DNA of 64,000 nt, from the NCBI GenBank assembly GCA_902577875.1, contig CACHAX010000004.1:1-64000 (forward strand), written 5' to 3'. The DNA comes from an uncultured Pelagibacteraceae bacterium (lineage in GTDB: Bacteria > Pseudomonadota > Alphaproteobacteria > Pelagibacterales > Pelagibacteraceae). A program made the position numbers and the translations under genes. Positions 8,396 to 16,081 of this stretch are shown piece after piece. Below the pieces are notes generated by a model, which was not told the DNA's origin, ran no database searches, and saw nothing but the letters and a program-made list of their open reading frames with translations. Each line of letters starts with the position of its first letter. Position 1 is the stretch's first letter.

Positions 8396-9294
8396 TGGAA
8401 CTTTATTTAAAGCTCTTTGAAGTTCTATTCCCTGTATTTTTTATTGTTGGAATTGGTTTTTTATTAGGGAAAAAAAATCCAAATTTCGATACCTCGTTTA
8501 TAACATCTTATGCTGGAAATTTTGGAACTCCAGCTTTGGTAATTTTCTCTCTTACATCTACAGGTGTTACTTTTGATATATTTGCAGAATATTTTATTTA
8601 TGCATTAATATTACTCTCATCATTTGCTTTAATTGGTCTTGTTTTTTTAATTCTTATGAAAAAAGATTATATTAGAGAATTACCTACTTTTTTTTTACCT
8701 AATACAGGTAATATGGGTATACCAATATGTCTTTTTGCTTATGGTAAATTGGGTATGGGTGTAGCTGCAGCTATATCATCTTTGGTAATACTCTTACATT
8801 TTACTGCCAATATATTTCTTGCAAAAAGAAAATTTGATTTTTCAATAATCGCAAAAAGTCCTTCTTTCTATACAATTATTTTGACCGTTATTTTTTTATA
8901 CTACGACAAAGAAATGCCAGTTTTTGTGATTAATACAACAATGCTTTTATCTTATGCAATGATTGTAATGATTTTAATGTCTTTAGGTATTGCTTTAACC
9001 CAAATGAAAGTATTTTCTTTGAGAGACTCAATTATAACATCAATTGGTAGGGTAATCCTGGGTCCTATTGTAGGTTTTTTTATTATAAAATTTTTTAATT
9101 TATCTGGTTTTGCAGCTGGAGTTTTACTAATTCAATCCTCTATGCCAAGTGCGATATTATGTTATTTGGTTGCTTCAATGTATTCACCAAAAAAAAATGT
9201 AGATAATATTTCCAGCACAATTGTTGTTTCTACTTTAATGTCACTGGTTACAGTGCCAATTACAGTATTTATCGCCCTTAAATATTTCGCTTAA
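8395..9294 (+). CDS. AEC-family permease
   Basis: A 299-residue, roughly ten-helix membrane protein of the auxin-efflux-carrier/AEC (Mem_trans) family. Supporting features are the N-terminal LYLKLFEVLFPVFFIVGIGFLLGKKN, the central PNTGNMGIPICLFAYGKLGMG segment (the family's conserved 'N.gN.G.P' loop) and the C-terminal QSSMPSAILCYLVASMY. Bacterial members move malate, malonate or other organic acids, or are uncharacterised. Its ATG overlaps the hom stop by one base and its stop abuts the next permease gene (TAAATG), so the three genes are likely translated together. Substrate cannot be deduced. Confidence 0.8.
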   Translation: MELYLKLFEVLFPVFFIVGIGFLLGKKNPNFDTSFITSYAGNFGTPALVIFSLTSTGVTFDIFAEYFIYALILLSSFALIGLVFLILMKKDYIRELPTFFLPNTGNMGIPICLFAYGKLGMGVAAAISSLVILLHFTANIFLAKRKFDFSIIAKSPSFYTIILTVIFLYYDKEMPVFVINTTMLLSYAMIVMILMSLGIALTQMKVFSLRDSIITSIGRVILGPIVGFFIIKFFNLSGFAAGVLLIQSSMPSAILCYLVASMYSPKKNVDNISSTIVVSTLMSLVTVPITVFIALKYFA

Positions 9295-10143
9295 ATGAAA
9301 GCAATATTTTTAAATTTATCCGCATGGATGGTTTTGCCCTTTATGGATGCCATTGCTAAATACTTATCTTCGGATTTATCTTTTTTTCAAATAACGTGGG
9401 CTAGATATTTTTTTACAGTTGTATTCACAACTTTTTTTATGGTTTTATTTTATAGGAAGCAATTAAAGTTTTCACAAAATATCAAATTACAAATAATTAG
9501 AGGTTTGTCTTTATTTTTTGCAAATATATGTTTTTTTTACTCCATTTCTGTAATCTCAATGGCAAAAGCGTTAACATTGGCATTCGTTGCTCCATTAGTT
9601 ACAACTGCTCTTTCTCCATTTTTACTTAAAGAAAAAGTCGGATATAGACGGTGGACTGCTGTATTAGTCGGTTTTTTTGGTATTTTAGTTGTTATAAGAC
9701 CTGGTATTATAGAGATTAATCTTGCTAGTTTAGCAGCTGTTGGAACAGGCTGTTTTTATGGCTTTTATCTAATAATAACTCGAAAATTGCATTCAACAGA
9801 TAGTCCTTTATTAACATTACTAATTACGGGCGTAGTAGGGGCCATTATCGCATCTTTTTTTGTTCATATTGTTTGGATTAATCCTACTCCAATTCAATGG
9901 TCTTGGATGGCTCTGATGGGTATATTTGCCTGTTTAGGCCATATATTAATCATTTTATCTCTTCGTTACGCTGATGCTTCAAAATTAGCACCATTTGCTT
10001 ATTTCGAGATAATTACTAACCTTATTTTAGGTTATTATGTGTTTTCGGATTTTCCTGATAAATATACTTTTATAGGACTTTTCATAATCGTTTCTTCGGG
10101 TTTATATGTTTTTAAAAGGGAATATTATCATAAATATAAGTAA
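9295..10143 (+). CDS. DMT/EamA-family transporter
   Basis: 282 residues with about ten transmembrane helices in two EamA repeats. The first repeat is roughly 5-130 (GRRWTAVLVGFFGILVVIRPG closes it) and the second about 145-275 (ending YTFIGLFIIVSSGLYVFKREYY). Short hydrophilic loops and the inverted-repeat layout are typical of drug/metabolite transporters, which in marine alphaproteobacteria are mostly exporters or importers of amino acids or nucleotide-like metabolites. It starts directly after the AEC permease stop and is the last gene of this plus-strand run. A 520-bp gene-free stretch follows. No substrate is assignable. Confidence 0.8.
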   Translation: MKAIFLNLSAWMVLPFMDAIAKYLSSDLSFFQITWARYFFTVVFTTFFMVLFYRKQLKFSQNIKLQIIRGLSLFFANICFFYSISVISMAKALTLAFVAPLVTTALSPFLLKEKVGYRRWTAVLVGFFGILVVIRPGIIEINLASLAAVGTGCFYGFYLIITRKLHSTDSPLLTLLITGVVGAIIASFFVHIVWINPTPIQWSWMALMGIFACLGHILIILSLRYADASKLAPFAYFEIITNLILGYYVFSDFPDKYTFIGLFIIVSSGLYVFKREYYHKYK

Positions 10144-10665
10144 ATATTTATGTACTATATATTGATGTAATACTTTAAGTAATATATGTAAATTATTGTA
10201 ATTTATATATTTTACTACATATCTTAATAAATAAATATTTATATAAAATACAAAAAATGAAGTAAAATTATAAAATTTTCAATTAAATAAAAGCTGTTAG
10301 TTAAAAATAATCAATAAATATGGAGTTATTTGAATTAAAAAAAATAGACAATAAAATTTGATTATGAGATAGGGGCCAATAATTGAATAAAATCAACAAT
10401 TTTTAAGATATTTTAAAATAAATCTACTGATGATTAAACTATGTTTTAATTTGATATGGAAACTTCTTAATTTTAATTGATATAAATATACAAAAAAATA
10501 ATATTTTTCTTAATAATTTCACAAGTAATGCAATCTATGAATATAGCGTTTAATGCCCCAAATATAGGGCTAATTTAAAGATTTCAATTTATAAGCTGCA
10601 ACCATTAGGGGAATTTAAAATTGTATCACTAAATGTTGTTAAATTTAAAAAAAACGTTGGTATTG
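10144..10665. other. 520-bp AT-rich gene-free stretch
   Basis: Unusually long for this genome. I find no ORF of plausible quality, no tRNA and no tandem repeat. The sequence is overwhelmingly A/T with small islands such as GGGGCC near 10371 and GCCCCAAATATAGGGC near 10555-10569, which could form a weak 4-bp hairpin. The stretch separates the plus-strand hom-permease run from the minus-strand ogt gene, so it must contain the 3' ends of both transcripts. It may be decayed sequence at the left edge of the small accessory region that carries the recombinase. Confidence 0.6.
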
Positions 10666-10947
10666 CTAGCTTTTGAGCAAAATTCCTTCTGATTTGAGCA
10701 GTTTTTTTTTGGTTTTCATACCACCTTTTCCAGAATATCCTCCTAGAGATCCATCGGACCTGATTACTCTATGGCAAGGTATTTTAGGTGCATATGGGTT
10801 TTTTCCAATTGCATTAGCTACAGCTCTAACAGCTCTGGGCTTTTTAATACCCTTTGCGACGTCAGAATAGGTTAAAACACTACCTTTTTTAATTGTTTTT
10901 AAATATTTCCAGACTTTAATTTGAAATTTTGTGCCTTTAATGATCAT
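10666..10947 (-). CDS. ogt: Methylated-DNA--protein-cysteine methyltransferase, minimal domain
   Basis: I start at ATG 10947 (93 aa); the ORF-track start at 10989 would run back through the RNA hairpin described below and adds residues without family counterpart. The protein is just the Ogt/AGT C-terminal domain: GTKFQIKVWKYLKTIKKGSVLTYSDVA (winged helix), RAVANAIGKNP (with the DNA-flipping Arg region), the active-site IPCHRVIRSDG (Cys58) and GGYSGK. It repairs O6-alkylguanine by suicidal transfer to the cysteine. Full-length bacterial Ogt is about 160-180 aa, so the N-terminal domain is absent. PCHR rather than PWHR argues for a transferase and not an alkyltransferase-like protein. Confidence 0.85.
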   Translation of the reverse strand: MIIKGTKFQIKVWKYLKTIKKGSVLTYSDVAKGIKKPRAVRAVANAIGKNPYAPKIPCHRVIRSDGSLGGYSGKGGMKTKKKLLKSEGILLKS

Positions 10948-10953
10948 ATAAAG

Positions 10954-11157
10954 AAAAAACCCTGTATCTCTGTACCTTTTCAGGCACAAAGATCAGTAGT
11001 TTTTGGCACGTCGTTGTATGCGCTACCGCCATGCCTTCCACCCCGCAATTTTAGCGCTACTCTGCGTGGTTTTCTGCCCTCTGGGCTTGAATCTCTCGAT
11101 TTTTCCCCAGATGGTCAGTTAAGAGTTGCCTCTTAATTCAATTAAGAGATTATCACA
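10954..11157 (-). ncRNA. Candidate structured RNA, about 200 nt, class unknown
   Basis: The core (about 11005-11114) is roughly 55% G+C, far above its AT-rich surroundings; in AT-rich genomes that usually marks structural RNA. Read on the minus strand, I see five successive hairpins. They are a 9-bp palindrome (11130-11148); TCTGGG/CCCAGA with a 4x4 internal loop and an AATC-GAGA-GATT cap (11080-11111); CCA..CGCA/TGCG..TGG with a bulge (11038-11069); GGCATG/CGTGCC (11005-11035); and an 11-bp stem closed by GAAA (10967-10992). A T6 run at 10954-10959 follows, 8 bp before the ogt ATG. Both tetraloops are GNRA only on the minus strand, which fixes the orientation. A consensus promoter lies upstream. 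It could be an independent small RNA or an ogt leader. No tmRNA, SRP, RNase P or 6S hallmark found. Confidence 0.55.
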
Positions 11158-11163
11158 GTGCAA

Positions 11164-11193
11164 ATTATATTAGTATCACTTTATAGTTGATAA
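11164..11193 (-). promoter_or_regulatory. Promoter for the structured RNA candidate
   Basis: On the minus strand TTATCA (11188-11193) and a perfect TATAAT (11164-11169) are separated by 18 bp. Transcription would begin near 11157, just before the palindromic first hairpin. In AT-rich DNA TATAAT alone is weak evidence; the fit with the start of the GC-rich segment is what supports it. Confidence 0.45.
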
Positions 11194-11230
11194 TTATGGG
11201 TTTTTAACAGCTGTGAATAGCGTTAATAAG

Positions 11231-11437
11231 TTATCTAGGTCCAACAAATATAACAATAAAATATGATAAATAGAAAATTATTGTTAAGACTGATAAGAAA
11301 TATACTTCTAAAGATTTTCCATTTTTTTTGTAAACCAAATAACTAAGTATAGTTAAACCTATAGATATTATTAAAAAATAGCTTGTAGGAATTTCTCCAT
11401 CTAAAGTCATTAAATATTTGTTTATTTCATTTGACAT
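11231..11437 (-). CDS. Small two-helix membrane protein, hypothetical
   Basis: A 68-residue ORF with a polar N-terminus (MSNEINKYLMTLDGEIP), a first hydrophobic segment (FLIISIGLTILSYLVY), a KKNGKS turn and a second segment (FLSVLTIIFYLSYFIVIFVG) ending in PR. No family recognised. It is divergent from the tyrosine recombinase, start codons about 55 bp apart, and upstream of the RNA candidate on the same strand. No clear Shine-Dalgarno is visible. The composition is that of a real membrane peptide, but it could also be a chance ORF in AT-rich DNA. Confidence 0.42.
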   Translation of the reverse strand: MSNEINKYLMTLDGEIPTSYFLIISIGLTILSYLVYKKNGKSLEVYFLSVLTIIFYLSYFIVIFVGPR

Positions 11438-11492
11438 TTAAAATCACTTGATATATTACTAATGATAATTAATTGTTATCAATAGTAATTAT

Positions 11493-12446
11493 ATGAATGA
11501 GCTGACAACAGACCTAAAATCGCTTCATGAAGCAACTTTAAATAACCTTAAAAGCTCAAAGTCAAATAACACTCTAAGAGCTTATAAATCTGACTTTAAA
11601 GACTTCGGAGCTTTTTGTGCAAAGCACGGATTAAATTCATTACCAACAGAACCAAAAATAGTTTCCTTATACCTGACCCATCTCTCTAAAAAATCAAAAA
11701 TAAGCACTTTAAGACGAAGATTAGTATCAATTAGCATGGTTCATAGGCTAAAAGGGCATTATCTAGACACAAAACATCCAATAATTGTTGAAAATTTAAT
11801 GGGAATTAGAAGGATCAAAGGAAGTATTCAAAAAGGTAAAAAACCTATATTAATCAATCATTTAAAATTAATTATTAATGTAATAAATCAACAAAAAACT
11901 GAGGAAATAAAAAAACTTAGAGATAAATCGATAATCTTAATTGGCTTTGGAGGAGGTTTTAGAAGAACAGAGATAATTTCAATTGATTATGAGGATTTAG
12001 AATTTGTTCCTGAAGGTTTAAAAATCACTGTTAAAAAATCAAAAACTGACCAATTCGGAGAAGGAATGACTAAAGGACTGCCCTACTTCGAAAATGAAAT
12101 TTACTGTCCTGTTAAAAATCTAAAAAAATGGTTAGAAATTTCTAAAATTAAGTCTGGACCTATTTTTAGAAGATTTTCTAAAGGTTTATCATTAACAAAC
12201 AAAAGATTAACTGACCAATCTGTAGTTTTATTAATGAAAGAGTATTTAAATATTGCAGGTATCGAAAACAAAAATTTTGCAGGTCATAGTTTAAGGTCGG
12301 GTTTTGCTACTGTAGCTGCCGATTCAGGTGCTGATGAAAGAAGTATAATGGCTATGACAGGTCATAAAACAACACAAATGGTAAGAAGATATATTAGAGA
12401 GGCAAATATATTTAAAAATAATGCATTAAATAAAATTAAAATATAA
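11493..12446 (+). CDS. Tyrosine recombinase/integrase
   Basis: 317 residues. The N-terminal part (about 10-105) is a SAM-like core-binding domain (TLRAYKSDFKDFGAFCAKHG). The catalytic domain has Arg157 in GFRRTEI, a beta-hairpin lysine candidate in TVKKSKTDQ (181-185), H265-x-x-R268 in GHSLRSG, His291 in TGHKTTQMVRRY and the nucleophile Tyr300. All catalytic residues are present, so it should be active. It lacks the close resemblance and genomic setting of housekeeping XerC/XerD and looks like an element-borne integrase. It lies in the only loosely packed, accessory-looking part of the window, with tRNA-Glu 1.3 kb away. No excisionase or other phage genes are visible. Confidence 0.88.
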   Translation: MNELTTDLKSLHEATLNNLKSSKSNNTLRAYKSDFKDFGAFCAKHGLNSLPTEPKIVSLYLTHLSKKSKISTLRRRLVSISMVHRLKGHYLDTKHPIIVENLMGIRRIKGSIQKGKKPILINHLKLIINVINQQKTEEIKKLRDKSIILIGFGGGFRRTEIISIDYEDLEFVPEGLKITVKKSKTDQFGEGMTKGLPYFENEIYCPVKNLKKWLEISKIKSGPIFRRFSKGLSLTNKRLTDQSVVLLMKEYLNIAGIENKNFAGHSLRSGFATVAADSGADERSIMAMTGHKTTQMVRRYIREANIFKNNALNKIKI

Positions 12447-12451
12447 TAATC

Positions 12452-13489
12452 TTAAATTAGCTTATCTCTGTATCTATCAATTTTTTTTGAGATATAATTA
12501 TTAGTTAAGTAAAAATGTTTATAAATCCTTTTTTGTAATGATTTCTTTAAGGACTCATTTTTAATAAGTTTTTCGATTGAATTTTCAATATTTTTAACAG
12601 TTAAAGACTTTATTTTCATAGCTTTTGGAGATGCCTCACTAAGCCCACCTTTATCTGTAATAATTACAGCACATCCTGCACTTGAAGCTTCTAAAGCAGT
12701 TCTACCAAAGGGTTCGTCCCATCGAGAGCAGACAACTGAAATATCTGAGTTTACAAACCATTTTGTAACAGCCTTATATTTTTGAAAACCTAAAATTTTC
12801 AAATTTTTATGTTCAAAAATATGCTTTTCCCTTGGTTCATCACCAATAACTATAGATTTCCAATCAAGATTATTATTTAATACACTGATAATAGCCTTTC
12901 CAAATAAATCATAACCTTTAGAGGCATTTAATCTACCAACAAATAAAATTATTTTTTTTTTATTTTTAAAATTAATTTTTTTTTTACTAGTTGATTGATT
13001 AATAACTTCAAGTTTATCTGTATTGTATTTTTTATTTAAACCTTTCATAAATTTATTTAGAGTCCAATTACTATTAAATATTATTTTTTTTGTTTTGTTA
13101 AATATATCAATTCTTTCTTTCGCAGTTTTCGATGATTTCATTTCTAGTGGATTATTATGAAAATATAGCACAATATTACTATTTATCTCATAAATAGAAT
13201 TTATATAATCTGGTCTATTATGTATTTCTATTAAATTAGATTTTTTTATTTTTTCAATATCCAGAAATTTTCTTACATATTCTTTACTACTGCTTTTGAA
13301 GAATATTTTCAAAAAATTTAAATTAGTATAATTAGGTAATAATTTTTTTTTAAAAGAGGTATTTCCATACACTTGAATATTTTTTTTATATTTACTTAGT
13401 TTAATTGTGTCATTTAAAAAAAGAGAAACTGCACCTGCGTAATTTGGGGTAAAGTTTTCTTTGTAAGGAAGTAGAATTGATATTTTCAT
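12452..13489 (-). CDS. GT-B glycosyltransferase (family 4-like)
   Basis: 345 residues. The C-terminal half carries the GT4 nucleotide-sugar signature: IILFVGRLNASKGYDLFGKAI (about 179-199) and then SRWDEPFGRTALEASSAGCAVIITDKGGLSEA with the conserved E-x7-E-like pair. The N-terminal half is a diverged Rossmann domain beginning MKISILLPYKENFTPNYAGAVS. It transfers a sugar from an activated donor, probably in surface polysaccharide synthesis; the acceptor is unknown. Tail-to-tail with the recombinase (5 bp) and adjoining the GIY-YIG gene without a gap. A lone surface glycosyltransferase beside an integrase is common in variable regions. Confidence 0.82.
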   Translation of the reverse strand: MKISILLPYKENFTPNYAGAVSLFLNDTIKLSKYKKNIQVYGNTSFKKKLLPNYTNLNFLKIFFKSSSKEYVRKFLDIEKIKKSNLIEIHNRPDYINSIYEINSNIVLYFHNNPLEMKSSKTAKERIDIFNKTKKIIFNSNWTLNKFMKGLNKKYNTDKLEVINQSTSKKKINFKNKKKIILFVGRLNASKGYDLFGKAIISVLNNNLDWKSIVIGDEPREKHIFEHKNLKILGFQKYKAVTKWFVNSDISVVCSRWDEPFGRTALEASSAGCAVIITDKGGLSEASPKAMKIKSLTVKNIENSIEKLIKNESLKKSLQKRIYKHFYLTNNYISKKIDRYRDKLI

Positions 13490-13741
13490 TTATAAATAAT
13501 TTGATTTTATTTTATTTCTAAGTTTATAGTTTTTTTTAAGTTTGTATTCCTCACTCATAGCCTTAGATTTTGTATCATAACTCATACTATAGGCTAATAT
13601 CCATTTTCTACCTCTAGTAAATTTTGCTCCTTTCGAAGCATTATGTTTAGCCAATCTCTTCTTCAAATTATTTGTATATCCAACATAGCTAAGGTGTTTT
13701 TGCTTATTTTTAGACATTATTAAATAAACAAAATATTTCAT
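13490..13741 (-). CDS. GIY-YIG endonuclease-domain protein (UPF0213/YhbQ type)
   Basis: 83 residues, essentially one GIY-YIG domain. The YFVYLIMSKN start corresponds to the 'GIY' strand, SYVGYTNNLKKRLAKHN to the 'YIG' strand plus the catalytic Arg helix, and SEEYKLKK to the helix with the metal-binding Glu. The small stand-alone proteins of this class are thought to act in DNA structure processing; none is well understood. Its ATG lies only 2 bp from the encoded CCA end of tRNA-Glu on the same strand, so it may be transcribed from the tRNA promoter. Its stop abuts the glycosyltransferase start. Confidence 0.85.
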   Translation of the reverse strand: MKYFVYLIMSKNKQKHLSYVGYTNNLKKRLAKHNASKGAKFTRGRKWILAYSMSYDTKSKAMSEEYKLKKNYKLRNKIKSNYL

Positions 13742-13743
13742 TG

Positions 13744-13818
13744 TGGCGGTCCCTAGGGGAATCGAACCCCTCTTTCATGGATGAAAACCATGTGTCCTAA
13801 CCGATAGACGAAGGGACC
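13744..13818 (-). tRNA. tRNA-Glu (UUC)
   Basis: The minus strand reads as a complete 75-nt cloverleaf with acceptor GGTCCCT pairing AGGGACC, discriminator G and encoded CCA. The anticodon stem CATGG/CCATG has loop TTTTCAT, giving anticodon UUC, and the T arm contains GGTTCGATTCC. It lies between glpX upstream and the GIY-YIG gene downstream, at the right edge of the accessory region. Confidence 0.96.
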
Positions 13819-13853
13819 AGAATTGGAGTTTCTATTGCAATTATTAAAAATAA

Positions 13854-14798
13854 TCAAGCTATAGGTTCCTCACTTTTTATAATTTCTATTGTAGATTCTT
13901 TGTGTGTGACAAGAGTTTCTGTAATAAATTTTGTATTTTCTTTTTTTACAGCTCCAACTATTTCAGTACTGGTAATTCCTGTCGCACAAAAAATACTGTC
14001 CCCTTTAACTATTTCATTTAATTCATATTTTTTATTTAGTTCAGATATTCCCATTTTTGTAGCTCGTATTTTATCTTGATCAGTTTTAAATATAAATCTT
14101 CCTTGAAATTTACATCCATAAGCATCCAAAGCTGCTGCTGAGATTACTCCTTCAGGACCTCCTCCAATTCCTAAAAATAAGTCTATATTATACTTTTCAT
14201 CTGTAACTAAGAGAGCACCACAAATATCACCATCTGAAATTAATTTTAAATTTACTTTTAATGATTTTAATTCCTCAATAATCTCTTTATGCCTTGGTCT
14301 ATCAAGAATACAAACTGTAAGTTCATTAATATTTTTATTTTTCGCATCTGCAATATTGGAAATATTTTTTTTTATAGAATAATCTAAATCAGTCGCATCA
14401 TATGGAACATCTTTACCTACTGCAATTTTATCCATATAAGTTTCTGGAGCATTAAATAAATTTCCTTTTTCTGAAATCGCTAAAACCGATATGGCTCCTG
14501 GGATATTTTTTGCAGCAAAATTTGTTCCTTCAAGAGGATCTACGGCTATATCAAGTTTCGGACCATTACCATTTCCTAATTTTTCTCCTATATATAACAT
14601 TGGAGCTTCATCAAGTTCACCCTCACCTATCACTACTTCTCCGTTTATTTCTAGATTATTTAGATCATTTCTCATTGAATCTGTTGCCGCTTTATCAGCT
14701 ATTTTTTTATTTTCTTTGCCTAGAAATTGATAACAATTAATTGCAGCTCTAGAGGTAACTTTTACAAGCTTATTAATCAGATCTTTATCTAAAGACAT
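13854..14798 (-). CDS. glpX: Fructose-1,6-bisphosphatase class II
   Basis: 314 residues. It dephosphorylates fructose 1,6-bisphosphate in gluconeogenesis; some relatives also act on sedoheptulose bisphosphate. GlpX-specific motifs are the metal-binding GEGELDEAPMLYIGE, the AVDPLEGTNFAAKN (Li-sensitive phosphatase DP-x-D/E-G-T motif), FLGIGGGPEGVISAAAL and the ending FCATGITSTEIV. Length is typical (about 320). The start ATG overlaps the stop of the upstream SbmA-like gene by one base, so both are on one transcript with the NDUFS4-like gene further up. Confidence 0.94.
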   Translation of the reverse strand: MSLDKDLINKLVKVTSRAAINCYQFLGKENKKIADKAATDSMRNDLNNLEINGEVVIGEGELDEAPMLYIGEKLGNGNGPKLDIAVDPLEGTNFAAKNIPGAISVLAISEKGNLFNAPETYMDKIAVGKDVPYDATDLDYSIKKNISNIADAKNKNINELTVCILDRPRHKEIIEELKSLKVNLKLISDGDICGALLVTDEKYNIDLFLGIGGGPEGVISAAALDAYGCKFQGRFIFKTDQDKIRATKMGISELNKKYELNEIVKGDSIFCATGITSTEIVGAVKKENTKFITETLVTHKESTIEIIKSEEPIA

Positions 14799-15796
14799 TA
14801 AATATTTTCAACAGTGGATTCTTCTGAATTATATTTCAATCTTGCTTCAAATTCACTTAATCTTTTCCAAACTGAAATCAATTCCACAATAGTAGACCAG
14901 CTTCGAACTAAGTATTGTAATGAATTTTCAACCCTTCCAAATGCTCTGGTTATCTGTTGAACAAAACCTAATGTTATCGCACCTGATACTATAGTTGGTG
15001 CTAAAGCTAAATATGGAACAATTACCATTCCTTGAAAATAGCTCCATTTTACTGCATTGAAATACAAGTAGTGAAAATATGATTTATAATGAATACCTCT
15101 AACTCTATCATATAATTGACCAATTGTTGGTGGAGCTGCTCTTATTGGATCGTCTTCACCATGGACTAATTCTTTTCTATAACCTGCTTCTTCTTTTTGA
15201 ATATCATATTCAATACCAGGCAACTTTATTCCTACGGCAGCTAACAAAACTGTTCCACCAAGTGCAGATATTATTGCAACCCAAACTAAAGCATGATCAA
15301 CTTCTCCAATCCATGGAAGTACATCGACTTGTTTAGATAATCCCCATAATATTGGTAGGAAGGCTACTAGTGTCATTATACTATCTAAAAGTCCAACACC
15401 TAGACCTTCCATTATTCTTGCAAATTTTAAAGTGTCTTCTTGAACTCTCTGTGAAGCTCCTTCCGTTAAACGAGCTTTTAGCCATTGAGAGTGGTAATAC
15501 TCAGCCATTGAAGTTCTCCACCTAAAAACCCAATGAGATACAAAAAATCCTGTTATAATTGCAATTATAATCCAAAGTCCTGCAACTTTTGCAAATGTAA
15601 ACAAATATCCAATAAATTCAGTTTCTGTGACTGAACCAGGTTCTGTTAAAGCTTTTTGAAGAGTGTCATAAAATTCACCAAACCATTCATTAATTTTTAC
15701 ATCTAATTGTACTTGATACCAAGTTGAAACTAATATGAAGATTGATCCAAATATACTCCAGCCGTACCATCTTCTTTCTGTAAAAAATTTAAACAT
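14798..15796 (-). CDS. SbmA/BacA-like inner-membrane transporter
   Basis: 332 residues with about six to seven membrane helices and no ATPase domain. The sequence RRWYGWSIFGSIFILVSTWYQVQLDVKINEWFGEFYDTLQ and later WRTSMAEYYHSQWL is the SbmA/BacA N-terminal pattern, with ASQRVQEDTLKFA (the family 'N.DQRI..D...f' equivalent) after it. Characterised members import peptide antibiotics and other bulky peptides using the proton gradient. They are about 400 residues, so this one is somewhat short at the C-terminus. It is coupled to the upstream and downstream genes by one-base overlaps. The role in this organism is unknown. Confidence 0.83.
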   Translation of the reverse strand: MFKFFTERRWYGWSIFGSIFILVSTWYQVQLDVKINEWFGEFYDTLQKALTEPGSVTETEFIGYLFTFAKVAGLWIIIAIITGFFVSHWVFRWRTSMAEYYHSQWLKARLTEGASQRVQEDTLKFARIMEGLGVGLLDSIMTLVAFLPILWGLSKQVDVLPWIGEVDHALVWVAIISALGGTVLLAAVGIKLPGIEYDIQKEEAGYRKELVHGEDDPIRAAPPTIGQLYDRVRGIHYKSYFHYLYFNAVKWSYFQGMVIVPYLALAPTIVSGAITLGFVQQITRAFGRVENSLQYLVRSWSTIVELISVWKRLSEFEARLKYNSEESTVENI

Positions 15797-16077
15797 TATT
15801 TTGTAAAATTATCAGCATAAGATTTTAAAGTAATTTTTCTTTTATTTGGTTCTATTAATTCAAAATCAATATTATTTTTTTTTGCATACTCAATTGCTAA
15901 TTCTTTAGTAGAAAACTCTAACTTTAATTCGCCATAAGTATCAGTAGAACTCTCCCACCCCATCAAAGGATTGGTACCAGGATCATCAGTAATGTATTCG
16001 ATAATCCATTTATCAAATTTCTTTAATCCTGACTGCATTGCCGTCTTAGACGGTTTATATATTTTAGCTTTTTTCAT
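15796..16077 (-). CDS. Complex I accessory subunit, NDUFS4-like (ETC_C1_NDUFA4 family)
   Basis: I start at ATG 16077 (93 aa). The ORF-track start at 16125 reads through the tRNA-Pro gene and gives a meaningless N-terminus. The protein begins AKIYKPSKTAMQSG and contains NPLMGWESSTDTYGELKLEFSTKELAIEYAKKN and a KSYADNF ending, the hallmarks of the NDUFS4/AQDQ 18-kDa accessory subunit found in mitochondria and alphaproteobacteria. It stabilises the junction of the N-module of NADH dehydrogenase. It lies 4 bp from the tRNA-Pro 3' end, on the same strand, and heads the operon with the transporter and glpX. Confidence 0.92.
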   Translation of the reverse strand: MKKAKIYKPSKTAMQSGLKKFDKWIIEYITDDPGTNPLMGWESSTDTYGELKLEFSTKELAIEYAKKNNIDFELIEPNKRKITLKSYADNFTK

Positions 16078-16081
16078 AAAA

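Noticed and set aside
10921-11136. 71-aa plus-strand ORF with a SLDFSPDGQ stretch recalling beta-propeller proteins
   Set aside because: TTG start, no fold beyond the short coincidence, and it covers the hairpin-rich RNA candidate; the opposite strand has a similarly open but start-less frame, as GC-rich RNA genes often do.
10954-11157. Identity of the RNA as tmRNA, RNase P RNA, SRP RNA or 6S RNA
   Set aside because: No tRNA-like end or tag frame, no GAGGAAAGTCC-type P RNA core, no GGAAG..AGCAG SRP motif, and a string of hairpins instead of the 6S rod. A group I intron core was also considered because of AATTGCGGGG, but the R/S elements are missing.
10606-13762. Direct repeat TAGGGGAAT at 10606-10614 and in the T arm of tRNA-Glu (13754-13762) as attachment-site duplication
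   Set aside because: Only 9 bp and not extending into the tRNA 3' end; the integrase is not next to the tRNA. Could be chance.
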